From the NCBI GenBank assembly GCA_903924185.1, contig CAIYAN010000038.1, positions 1-43,031 on the forward strand: a stretch of DNA of 43,031 bases, in the 5' to 3' direction. Below, piece after piece: positions 16,299 to 26,300 of the stretch; the stretch's first letter is position 1; the number at the start of each line of letters is the position of its first letter. Below the pieces are notes generated by a model. That model did not search any database. It was not told the origin of the DNA and was given only the letters and a program-made list of their open reading frames with translations. A program made the position numbers and the translations under genes. The DNA is from an uncultured Opitutia bacterium (GTDB lineage: Bacteria; Verrucomicrobiota; Verrucomicrobiia; Opitutales; UBA953).

Positions 16299-17339
16299 AT
16301 GAAGGCCCTGCTGCTGACGGAATATAAACAGATGTCCTATACGACGGTCGCCGACCCGGTCTGTGGCCCGTCCGACGTCCTGATCCAGGTCAAGGCCTGC
16401 GGCATCTGCGGTTCCGATATCCATGGCTACGATGGTTCGACGGGCCGGCGCATCCCGCCTTTGGTGATGGGGCATGAGGCCGCCGGGGTCATCACCGGCG
16501 TCGGTGCCGAAGTGAAGCACCTCGCGCCTGGCCAGCGCGTGACTTTTGACTCCACGGTCTTCTGCGGCGAGTGCGTCCATTGCAAACGTGGCGACGTGAA
16601 CCTCTGCGATAACCGCCAGGTCCTCGGCGTTTCCTGCGGCGACTACCGCCGTCACGGGGCCTTCGCTGAATTCGTCACCGTCCCCGCCCGTATCGTGCAC
16701 GTCCTGCCCGACGCCTTGGGCTTCAACGAGGCCGCCATGATCGAGGCTGTCTCGGTCGGCGTACACGCCGTGCGCCTCACCCCTTGCGCCCCGGGCGATA
16801 CCGCGGTGATCGTCGGCACGGGCATGATTGGCCTGTTGACGCTCCAAGCCGCCAAGATTGCCGGCTTCGCTCAGGTCATCGCCGTCGATACCGAAGATTC
16901 CCGTTTGGACGTCGCTTGCGAACTCGGAGCCACGCACCGCTTCAATGCCAAGACCGGCGGCGACCTCACGGAGTTTGTGCAGTCCCTGACGAAGGGGCAG
17001 GGTGCCGATGCGGCTTTCGAGTGTGTGGGCCTCAATGCTACGGTGCTTTCCGCCATCCATGCGGTCCGCAAGGGCGGCACGGTCACGCTCGTGGGTAACC
17101 TTACGCCCAAGACCGAACTGCCGTTGCAAGTTGTCGTCACCCGCCAGCTCCGCCTCCAGGGTTCCTGCGCTTCCGCTGGGGAGATTCCGCGCTGTATCGA
17201 GCTCCTTGCGACCAAGCAGATCAAGGTCGATAAGATTATCTCCGCTGTCGTGCCCCTTGAACAGGGTGCCGATTGGTTCGCTAAGCTCTACGCCGGCGCC
17301 CCCGGCGTCATGAAGGTCATCCTCGCCCCGCAGAACTAA
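16299..17339 (+). CDS. Zinc-dependent medium-chain dehydrogenase (idonate/polyol dehydrogenase type)
   Basis: This 346-aa MDR enzyme has catalytic zinc ligands C37, H59 and a nearby Glu (E60, E149), the structural zinc loop C89, C92, C95, C103, and the NAD(P) motif GTGMIG at 173-178. It resembles L-idonate 5-dehydrogenase, sorbitol and threonine dehydrogenases. A good Shine-Dalgarno, AGAGGG, stands 7 bases before the ATG. It is the first gene of a tight operon with an SDR and a GntP-type permease, the same gene set as E. coli idnD-idnO-idnT. That context favours oxidation of a sugar acid or polyol to a keto acid. Other substrates, such as galactonate or a galactitol-like compound, cannot be excluded. 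Confidence 0.9.
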   Translation: MKALLLTEYKQMSYTTVADPVCGPSDVLIQVKACGICGSDIHGYDGSTGRRIPPLVMGHEAAGVITGVGAEVKHLAPGQRVTFDSTVFCGECVHCKRGDVNLCDNRQVLGVSCGDYRRHGAFAEFVTVPARIVHVLPDALGFNEAAMIEAVSVGVHAVRLTPCAPGDTAVIVGTGMIGLLTLQAAKIAGFAQVIAVDTEDSRLDVACELGATHRFNAKTGGDLTEFVQSLTKGQGADAAFECVGLNATVLSAIHAVRKGGTVTLVGNLTPKTELPLQVVVTRQLRLQGSCASAGEIPRCIELLATKQIKVDKIISAVVPLEQGADWFAKLYAGAPGVMKVILAPQN

Positions 17340-18136
17340 TGTCCTCCCCGTTCTTCAACCTCGCCGGCAAGGTCGCCTTCATCACGGGCACCAGCCGCGG
17401 CCTCGGCCAACATTTCGCCCGCGCCCTCGCGCAGGCCGGCGCCGATATCGCCATGTCCAGCCGCGATGCGTCCAAGCTCGATGGCTTCCGCAAGGAGATC
17501 GAAGCCCTCGGCCGGCGCACCTGTGCGGTCGCCCTCGATGTCCGTGACGGTGCTAGTATCAAGGCGGCGGTCGCCGAGGTGGAACGTCAGATGGGCCGCA
17601 TCGACATCCTCGTGAACAACGCGGGCTGCAATATCCGCAAGCCCGCCCTGGAAGTGACCTGGGAAGATTGGAATACCATCCTCGACACGAACCTGCGTGG
17701 GACGTTCTTCACGGCGCAGGCCGTCGCTCCGGGCATGATTGCCCGCGGTTATGGTCGTATCATCAATATTGGTTCGGTGACCTGTGTGGCGGGCTATGCA
17801 GGCCTCGCCCCGTATGGCGCGAGCCGCGGTGGCGTGAAGCAACTGACGATGAGTTTGGCCGACGATTGGGGTCGCCATGGCGTGACCGTGAATTGCCTCG
17901 CCCCGGGTTGGTTCAAGACCGCCCAGAATGCGGTGCTCTATGAGCAGAAGGAATGGGTCGAATACTTGTGTGACCGCATCCCGCTGAAGCGTCCCGGCGC
18001 GGCGGATGACCTCGCCGGACCAGTGGTCTTCCTCGCCTCCGAGGAAAGTCGCTACGTCACTGGTCAGACCCTCCTCGTCGATGGCGGTATCAGCACGGGC
18101 GCCACCCGCGCCACGGTTGCCCCGCCCAAGGCCTAA
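17339..18136 (+). CDS. Short-chain dehydrogenase, gluconate 5-dehydrogenase-like, active-site Lys replaced by Arg
   Basis: The 265-aa SDR starts FFNLAGKVAFITG, like gluconate 5-dehydrogenases. It has the cofactor motif GTSRGLG at 17-23, NNAG at 93-96, Asn118, Ser146 and Tyr159. The C-terminal region, with VNCLAPGWFKT and LLVDGG, also fits the IdnO/KduD group. The catalytic motif reads YGASR: the normally invariant Lys, four residues after the Tyr, is Arg163. The codon is CGC, so one base change would not give Lys. Its ATG overlaps the preceding stop as TAATG, showing translational coupling to the zinc dehydrogenase. The expected role is interconversion of 5-ketogluconate and gluconate or a similar pair. 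The Arg may alter activity. Confidence 0.9.
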   Translation: MSSPFFNLAGKVAFITGTSRGLGQHFARALAQAGADIAMSSRDASKLDGFRKEIEALGRRTCAVALDVRDGASIKAAVAEVERQMGRIDILVNNAGCNIRKPALEVTWEDWNTILDTNLRGTFFTAQAVAPGMIARGYGRIINIGSVTCVAGYAGLAPYGASRGGVKQLTMSLADDWGRHGVTVNCLAPGWFKTAQNAVLYEQKEWVEYLCDRIPLKRPGAADDLAGPVVFLASEESRYVTGQTLLVDGGISTGATRATVAPPKA

Positions 18137-18148
18137 GCCCTTTTCGCC

Positions 18149-19486
18149 ATGCTCTACGCGCTCCTCGCTATCGCTGTTCTGGTCGGCCTCGTCACGTGGC
18201 TGAAGCTCAACCCTTTCATCGCCTTGCTGCTGAGCTCGCTCGCGCTCGGGGCGATGGTCGTCGGCACTTCGGGTACGCTCAGCATGACCGAGGTCCTCAA
18301 GGCCTTTCAGACCGGCTTCGGTAACACCTTAGCGGGCACGGGGACCATCATCGTCCTGGGCGTCGTCTTCGGTAAGCTCCTCGCCGAATCGGGCGGCGCT
18401 GGCGTCCTCGCGAAGCGTTTCATTCAGGTGCTGGGACCTGACCGTATCGGCCTCTGCATTATCCTGCTGGCGCTCTGCGTCGGCATGACGACTTGGTTTG
18501 CGGTCGGCCTCCTCCTCATTTTGCCGATCGTGATTACCTTAGCCAAGGAGACCGGTAAGCCGTTTCTCCTGCTGGTGCTCCCGATGCTTTCATTCCTCTC
18601 GGTCATGCACGGCCTCATGCCACCGCATCCCGGTCCGGTCATCGCCATCGAGGCCCTGAAAGCCGACATGGGCAAGGTCATCCTCTGGGCGCTCGTGCTC
18701 GGCATTCCCGTCGCGGCCATCGCGGGTCCGTTCTTCGCGCGTATGGCGGTCAAACGCGTTGCCGTGGCGACGCCTGATTTTGTGCCCTCGGTCTCGGAGG
18801 GGCAGGTCTTGCCGTCCTTTGGCCTGACGTTATTCACGGTGCTGTTGCCGGTCATCCTGCTTCTGACCGGCACGCTGGTCGAGCTACTGCAGGCGAAGGA
18901 GGCGCTCTGGGGTAAGGTGGGGCTCTTCGTCGGCCACCCCGTGATTGCCCTGCTATTGTCGGTGCTCTTCGCGATGTGGGCTTTCGGTAAACGTTGCGGC
19001 CGCTCCGCTGGTGAGTTGCTAAAGTTCTCCGAACAAAGCGTGGCGGGTATCGGCATGACCTTAATCCTGGTCGGTGCGGGTGGTGGCTTTGCGTTAGTGA
19101 TGCGTACAGCCGGGGTAGACAAGCAGCTCGCCGAATTGGCGGCCTCGGCTGGTTTGCCCTTGTTGGTCTACGGCTGGCTCGTCTCGGCCTTCATCCGCGT
19201 CGCTACGGGATCTGCGACCGTGGCCATCACCGTCGCTGCGGGCTTCATCGCCCCCGTCCTGGCGGCCAACCCCGGCACGAGCCCCGAGCTCATGGTCATC
19301 TCAATTGGCTGCGGGTCACTCTTTCTGTCCCACCTTAACGATAGCGGCTTCTGGATGGTCAAGGAATGCCTCGGCCTGACCGTAGGCCAGACCCTGCGCA
19401 CTTGGACGATCACCGAGACGCTTATCGGGTTCTCGGGTTTGGCGATGGCCTTACTGGCGGAACAGTTCCTGAAGTTACTCGCCTGA
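18149..19486 (+). CDS. GntP-family gluconate/idonate permease
   Basis: This 445-aa polytopic protein has 12 or more hydrophobic segments and the conserved GntP signature HGLMPPHPGP near residue 155, with further family motifs such as GKLLAESGG near 72 and ATGSATVAITVAAG near 350. GntP members are proton symporters for gluconate, idonate, fructuronate or related sugar acids. It lies 12 bases after the SDR gene, inside the same operon, and supplies the uptake step. No periplasmic binding protein is needed for this family. Length and topology are normal, with no truncation. Confidence 0.93.
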   Translation: MLYALLAIAVLVGLVTWLKLNPFIALLLSSLALGAMVVGTSGTLSMTEVLKAFQTGFGNTLAGTGTIIVLGVVFGKLLAESGGAGVLAKRFIQVLGPDRIGLCIILLALCVGMTTWFAVGLLLILPIVITLAKETGKPFLLLVLPMLSFLSVMHGLMPPHPGPVIAIEALKADMGKVILWALVLGIPVAAIAGPFFARMAVKRVAVATPDFVPSVSEGQVLPSFGLTLFTVLLPVILLLTGTLVELLQAKEALWGKVGLFVGHPVIALLLSVLFAMWAFGKRCGRSAGELLKFSEQSVAGIGMTLILVGAGGGFALVMRTAGVDKQLAELAASAGLPLLVYGWLVSAFIRVATGSATVAITVAAGFIAPVLAANPGTSPELMVISIGCGSLFLSHLNDSGFWMVKECLGLTVGQTLRTWTITETLIGFSGLAMALLAEQFLKLLA

Positions 19487-19494
19487 TTTCGCAC

Positions 19495-20154
19495 ATGGTC
19501 TTACGACTCCTCTGCCTTTGCTTGGCCTGCGGTCTCTCTGCCGCCGAGGCCACCGCCACCCGCATCATGGCTGTCGGGGATTCAATTACTCAAGGCGGCA
19601 AGACCTTCGCGGCCTATCGGATTCCGTTGGCGGCGAAGCTCCAGGCTGCCGGGGTTCGTGTTGTCTTCGTCGGCTCGCAGAAGACGGACACCCCGCAAGG
19701 CCCGCTTTGGCATGAAGGCTACGGCGGAAAGAATGCCGAATACCTCGCCACGATTCTCGAGGCCAAGCTCAAGGCGAACCCAGCGAACGTCCTAATGCTG
19801 CAGGCGGGCCATAACCATTTCATTGAGGAGAAGCCGGTGGCTGGCATCGTGGCTGCGCACCGGGAGATGATTGCCACGGCCCGGCGGCTCAATCCGAAGG
19901 CCATTGTCTTCGTGGCACAGGTCATTCCTAGCGGAAAGTTGCCGAAGTATAGTTACATCCCTGAGCTCAACACCGCTCTCGCTGGGCTGGTCAAGGAACT
20001 GCATCGTCCGGAACAGCCCGTCTATCTGGTGGACCTCGCGACTGGTTTTGATCCGGCGAAGGACACCATCGCCGACCTCGTGCATCCCAACACCACCGGC
20101 GCCGAAAAAATCGCGCAGCGCTGGAGCGAGGCTTTGACGAAGGCGTTGCGTTGA
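19495..20154 (+). CDS. Exported SGNH/GDSL-family hydrolase
   Basis: The protein is 219 aa, starting at an ATG 8 bases after the permease stop. This start gives a signal peptide (about residues 1-17, CLACGLSAA). A longer open frame continues upstream inside the permease gene and looks spurious. SGNH blocks are visible: AVGDSITQGG with nucleophile Ser30, the conserved Gly, an Asn in GHNH (105-108), and DLVHP with Asp194 and His197. Block III is GHNH instead of the usual GxND. Such enzymes deacetylate or de-esterify carbohydrates outside the cytoplasm. Placed in the sugar-acid operon, it may free the transported acid from an ester; this is inference. Confidence 0.85.
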   Translation: MVLRLLCLCLACGLSAAEATATRIMAVGDSITQGGKTFAAYRIPLAAKLQAAGVRVVFVGSQKTDTPQGPLWHEGYGGKNAEYLATILEAKLKANPANVLMLQAGHNHFIEEKPVAGIVAAHREMIATARRLNPKAIVFVAQVIPSGKLPKYSYIPELNTALAGLVKELHRPEQPVYLVDLATGFDPAKDTIADLVHPNTTGAEKIAQRWSEALTKALR

Positions 20155-20316
20155 GTGCTCGCAATTGGGCAAAGTCAAATTTCTGAGGTAAGGTTTAGGT
20201 CTCTAGATGGTGTCGGTTCTGTGAACTAAGTCTGTCCTGTGTCGGCCGGGAGACATCTTATGACGGGTCTTAATTGAGTATTTCCACCTAGGTCAAAGGT
20301 CGCATCTACGGCGGTC

Positions 20317-23300
20317 ATGACTTCTGGAAAAAAGTGCCCAAGTTCGCTCGGTAAGACGCTACGACTCTTGCTTGCCGCAGCGGCCATGCCGGTCGGAGCG
20401 TATGCGCAGACCACGATCACCTTTCAGCAAGGCACGGCTGGTTACCTCGGTGGCGTCGACCGGAACCTAACTGCGACTACCGCCGCCGCCAACGTTGCCC
20501 TTGGCGAAGTTGCCATGAATAACGGCACGACGGTCGCAGAGTCCCAGTATTTCCTAAAGTTTAGTAGCCTGTTTGGCACGGGGGCCGCCTTTATTCCGAC
20601 GAACGCGACGATTTTGAGCGCGACGTTGACCCTGAAGGTTGGGGCGACGACGGGCGACACTGCGGCGGCGACTTCTGCTGGAATCACCGTGGCCCCGATG
20701 CTGGCGGATTTTACCAATGCCACTTCCTTGGTCTCCTTTAGTGGGGTCAGCGCTGTCGGGACCACCTTATTGACGAACGGTCCGCTCTATGTGAACGGTT
20801 TGACCAAGTTACCCACGGCAATCACCAGTCCAGCGGTACTCAATACGTCGTATTCAGCGAACGTTACCCAAGCCGTCCAAGCTTGGTCTTCTGGTGCCTA
20901 CACGAATAATGGCTTCGTCGTCCAGTCCCAGGTCGCCGATCTCCTGCGTGTCAACGGCGATGCGGCCACGACGGTCGCCAATCGCCCGATTCTGTCGGTG
21001 ACTTACGTCACGAATGGCACGACTACTTCGTTCAAGAATGGCGTTAATGGGTATGTTGGCTTCACTGGCATCACGACCCAGCACCCTTCCGACGGTACCT
21101 TGGCTACGACGCAGATCACTGCGACATCGACTAAGGTCACCTTAGATGGGGCCACCGGAAATTCGTTACCGGGTAATGTCGCCAGTCCGGATTGGCTAGG
21201 TTTACTCAAGGTCGGGAATATCTTTGGTTCCGCTAAGTCGCAGGTTCCCACGCGTGCCACCATCTCGAAGGCTTGGGTAATCGTGAACACCGGAACCAGT
21301 TCCAATGATCAGTCGGGTGGACCTTATAACATGTATCGGATGATTACCGCCTGGGATACGACGTCGACCTATGACTCCTTGAGCACTGTGGGCGGCCCTT
21401 ACCTTGGGCCGATTTCGGGCACCGACTACCTGGCGGCTGGGGTGACGTCCTCGCCCAGTTCCTTGCCGCAGGGTGCCAACAGCCTCTTCGATATCACGGC
21501 GGACATCACGGCTTGGAAGAATGGGACGGCTAATAATGGTTGGCTATTCCGCACGCGCACCTCGACCGACGGTTGGGCGTTTAACGGCCCCGGTGCGACC
21601 GACGTCAATAAACGTCCGGAACTTCAGGTGAATTACGTCGTTGATCAGCTGCGTTGGAAAGGCGACGTCTCGGCCGTATGGGACGCGGGGACCGCCGTCG
21701 GTACGGGTGGCACGAACAATTGGATGTTAGAAACAGCGGGGACGGCCACGAACTTTATTCCGACGGACCGCGTGCTCTTCGATGATACCGCTGCCGGGAC
21801 TGGTGCGGTGACCATTAGTGTGGCGGCCGATTTGCAGCCGCAACGTGTGACCTTTAATAATGCGACCCGTGATTATTTACTCACGGGTCCGGGTGCGCTC
21901 ACCGGTGGTGGTGAGTTTTGGAAAACCGGCGGAGGGACCACTGTCATTACGACGAATGTTCTGCTCACGGGGGGCGCGCGCATTTTTGCTGGAACTTTGC
22001 AAGTCGGCACCGGCGGCACGGACGGCAATTTGGCTGGTCCGATTATCGTCGATGCAGGGGCGATGTTAATCGTCAACCGTAGCGATAATATCACGAACAC
22101 CGAATCCATCACGGGGGCTGGTAATGCCACGAAACTTGGCGCGGGGCGTTTTGATGCAGGCGCAGCTTTCAATTTGACCGGAAACTTAACGATCAACGGT
22201 GGTACCTTGGCGGTTGGTGCCGGTGCCCGTCCATCCTCCGTTTCCGTGGGTGCGGGTGCGACGTTTGCGGTGACGAGTGGCCTCACGACCACGACGATGC
22301 TCTTGCCGACCCTGACACTGGCTACTGCGGGTGCCACCCTGCAGTTCGAGTTGGCTACGCTGAGCAATCCGACGGTACCGTTACTGTCTGTGACGGGGAC
22401 CGATGGTTTGGTCTTATCGGGCGGGGCGCATCAGTTGAACATCGTATCCACGGGTTCACTCGGTCTGGGGACGTTTACCCTAGTAAACTACGTTGGGGCC
22501 GACATCGCCGCGGGGTTCACCTTGAATACGTTGCCGCAGCGCCTCATCGGTAACCTCGTCTACAATACTGCCGCTAAGTCGATTGACCTAAGCATCACTG
22601 ACCAAAACCAGATTCTTTGGAGTGGCGTGGTCGATGGCACTTGGGATGCCGGCACGGGCGTGAATTTAGGTGGTACCATGAATTGGATCGAGAAAGCCAA
22701 TACCGCTGGGTCGGCCGCGACCAATTTCTTCGCGGGCGACAAGGTTGCTTTCGATGACACCGCTGTCGTACGCGTCATCAACCTCGTGGGCGAAATTGGC
22801 CCGAGCGGGGTAAGTGTAAATAGCCAGTATGATTTCACCTTCGGCGGTACGGGTACTTTGGCTCCCACCGGTGCTTTGACCAAAGCAGGTACGGGCCGGC
22901 TTACGCTCCTAGCCAGCAAGACTTCCGCCGGTTTTACCTCCATTAACAATGGAGTCCTTCAACTGGGCGATGCTACGAACACTCCCACCTTATCGGGTAC
23001 GGTCACCATTGCCGCTGGCGCTAACCTGAACGTCGTCAACGGTACTTTGGCGGCGGTCACGACGGTTGCGACGGGTGGCAGTCTGCGCGTGGACGGCGGC
23101 ACTGTCACCGGTGCTCTCAATCTTTCAGGTAATGCCGACTTCTTTGGCGGCAACCTATCCGGCGTGGCGACGCTCGCAGCGGGTGGCCTCCTGAAGGTAA
23201 AGTCGACCTTCGCGGGCTCGTTAACCGGTAACATCATTGTCCCCACGGATGCGACGTTGCAGTTTGAGCAAGCAGCAGCCATTCGCTTCGACAAGGTCGT

Positions 23301-26300
23301 TTCGGGGACGGGTGTGCTTAACTTTAACGGCCCTGGTCGCACTACTTTCGGTGGTAGTAGCAACGGCTTCACTGGCACGGTCAACGTGAATGCGGGCGAG
23401 TTTCGCATCGACGATCCTGGGACGGGTGGTGACTTAGGTGTTACTAATATCATCGTCAATAATGGTGGCCGTTTTCAGTTCGGCGATACCTCCATCGGTA
23501 ATCCGGATTTACCGGGGACTACTTACATTACCATCAACACGGGCGGCGTCATTGCCTTTCAAGAGGCCGAAGACTTTGGCGGCATCCATCTCAATGGGGG
23601 CACGGTCCTGCTCGAGCAGAGCGGCTTCAATCTCACCGGTACCACCGCGATCATGGTCTGGAACTCTGGGACCATCAAAACCTTGGATGGTGGTACGTCC
23701 CCATACAACATCGCAGGCACTGCCGGATCCCCAGTTCTGAAGCTCACGAGCGGTGTGGTTGAGGTGAGTGGCTTAGCGGCCCTGAACTTACCCAGCGGTA
23801 TGCAGGTTGCCGAAGGCACCTTGAGACTGGTTTCCGCAGCTAATCTCGGCAGCGGTGCCATGCCGATTGCCTTGGGTAGCGACGCCACCGCGGTCACGCC
23901 CACCGTGGGCACGTTGGAATACACTGGTTTGACCGCCACCCGTTCCGGGGCTTTCATCGTGAATCAAGGGGGTGGGGTTATCTCGGTCACCACCTCTGGC
24001 GCAACGTTGACCTTATCTGGGACGCTTTCCGGGGCAGGTGATCTGAAGAAGCTGGGTGCTGGCAATCTGTCGATGGGGGATTCTTCATCCTACACCGGTT
24101 TAATCACGGTGACGGAAGGCGGTTGGACCTTGGGGGCCAACGTAGTGGGGCAGTCGCTGTCAACCATCCGCCTTGACGGTGGTAGCCTTCTCTTCGCAGG
24201 CTCGGTCAGCGGAGCGAGCCAGTTTAACCTGGGTGAACTGCAACTGGCGCCGACGGCCACACAACGCGATATCGTTTTAGTGGATACGGCTGCCTTGCCT
24301 TTGCCGGCTATCTTAAACCTGGGTGGCAAGAACGTTGACATGGTCTTTGATGGCACGTTCTCCGGGGCCGGCACGTTGGTGAAGGTCGGGACTGGTTTGC
24401 TTAAGCTCACGCAGGCGAACCCTTTGAGCGGGACGACCAAATTATCGAACGGCACGCTGACTTTAGCCCATCGCGACGCCCTTCGCTCCAGTACCTTAGA
24501 TTTGGCTGGTGGAACGCTAGTCTTCGATGCCGCCGTGACCTCCAAGGTTTTTGCTCTAGGTGGCCTGACGACTTCACTGATTACACCAGCCAATCTCGCC
24601 TTGGTGAATTCGGTGGGGGACGCGGTGACCTTGGAAATCGGCCGAGGCGACGCGAGTTCGCTCTTTACGGGGGTCGTGAGTGGACAGGGTGGCCTCACTA
24701 AGATTGGTAACGGCACTTTGACGCTGAGCGGCGCCAATACCTTTACGGGTGAGTTGAAGGTACAGGCCGGTACCGTCGCGCTCGCCGGTGTCAGTCTGCT
24801 GTCGGGCGGCGTCACCATCGATGGCGGCGTGCTGCAGGTTTCCACCGCACTGGCACTGGAAAACGTGGTGACGCTGAATGTGCCAAATAGTGGTGGAATC
24901 GCTTGGGGTGCCGGCGTTAGCGCGGATATCTCCGCTAAGTTGCCGACGCTTTTAGCTGGCACGACCTTTACGTTCGATACGAGCGGCAATAATGTGGCCT
25001 TCGCTCTTCCGTTGGCGGGCGCTGCGACCGTGCGCAAGGTAGGGGCAGGGCAATTGCTCGTCCCAGCTGCCCCAAGCTTCACGGGTAAGTGGGTGCTCTC
25101 AGGGGGAGAGTTAGGCATGGCCACGGACGCTGCTTTCGGTGCCGTTCCTACTAATATCGTCGCCGATCAGGTGGTCCTGGATGGCGGTGCTATTCAGGCT
25201 ACCTCCAGTTTTACGCTCAATGCCAAGCGTGGCTTACTCGTACGGACTGGTTCGACGGGCTACCTCAATCCGGTTGCTGGTGCCACCTTGCGCGTGGAGT
25301 CTGTGATCTCCAGCGAATCCTCCGTCGCTACGCTCGTGATCGGTGGGCCCAATGCCTTCTTTACCGGCAGCGGTACGGTCGTGCTTGCGGGGGCGAATAC
25401 CTTTGCGGGTTCCTGGTTGATTCAAGACAGCACGTTGCAGGTAGCCTCGATGGGAGACGGAACCAACCCGTCCGCCTTGGGGCTCGTGCCCATGACGCCC
25501 GCTGGCCTCAAGTTCTCGGGTGGCACCTTGCTCTATAGCGGCGCAGGTGAGTCGACGGCCCGTGGCTTCACCGTGGCTGGCAGCGGGGCCCGCTTTAGCT
25601 CGGAAGGGAATGGAGCTTTGGTGATCACTTCCTCGGCGTTGGTGGATTTCAGTAATGACTTCAGCCCGAACCGCCGTTTGACCCTGGCTGGTTCTAACTT
25701 GGGCGGAAATATATTCGCCGCCGAGATGTTCGAGTCGGATTCCTCACAGTTTGTATTCTCCGGACTAATCAAGGAAGGCGTCGGCCAGTGGTTACTCTCC
25801 GGTCCGGCGGCACGCTTCGCGCCGACGGCTGAATTCAACCTTAATGCCGGCCAACTTACTTTCACGGCGGGTGCGTTGGGCGATAATACTTACACGGGTC
25901 CGGTGGTGGTTAGCGGAACATCGACACTGGCTTGGGCCTCTGGTAATAACGATGACCTGTCGGCGCGCCTGCGCATTACTGACGGGTCGACGGCGACGTT
26001 TGATATCGCTTCGGGCGGCTTAGTCCGCCTCGGCAGTTCGTTGACGTTTGGTGCCGCGGCTGACGGTCGTATGGTCAAGCAAGGCTCAGGTGCGTTAGTC
26101 TTCGCCGCCGCCAACGCCTTTAGCGGAGGCCTGACGGTGGAGCAGGGAATTGTTAGGGTGACTGCCGCCAGCGGCCTAGGCTCCGGTGCAGTCACGGTCA
26201 ACGGAGGCACCTTGAGCGTGGAAGCGAATCTCAGCAATGCAGTCCAAGTCACGGGTGGCACTTTGACCGGCGGCGGCGCCCTAGGTGTAGTCACCATGGG

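Noticed and set aside
15996..17129. Long minus-strand open frame of 377 codons opposite the DoxX and dehydrogenase genes
   Set aside because: It is antisense to three strongly supported features, including a terminator. Its product is a low-complexity His/Asp/Gly/Arg mix with no domain, as expected from GC-rich third positions.
20155..20316. Promoter or riboswitch in the leader of the giant surface-protein gene
   Set aside because: Only weak matches to promoter boxes and a short AGGTCA-type repeat are visible; nothing strong enough to annotate.
24090..25124. Minus-strand frame of 344 codons inside the autotransporter gene
   Set aside because: The Pro/Ser/Val/Thr-rich product is the shadow of the Gly/Thr-rich repeats on the other strand.
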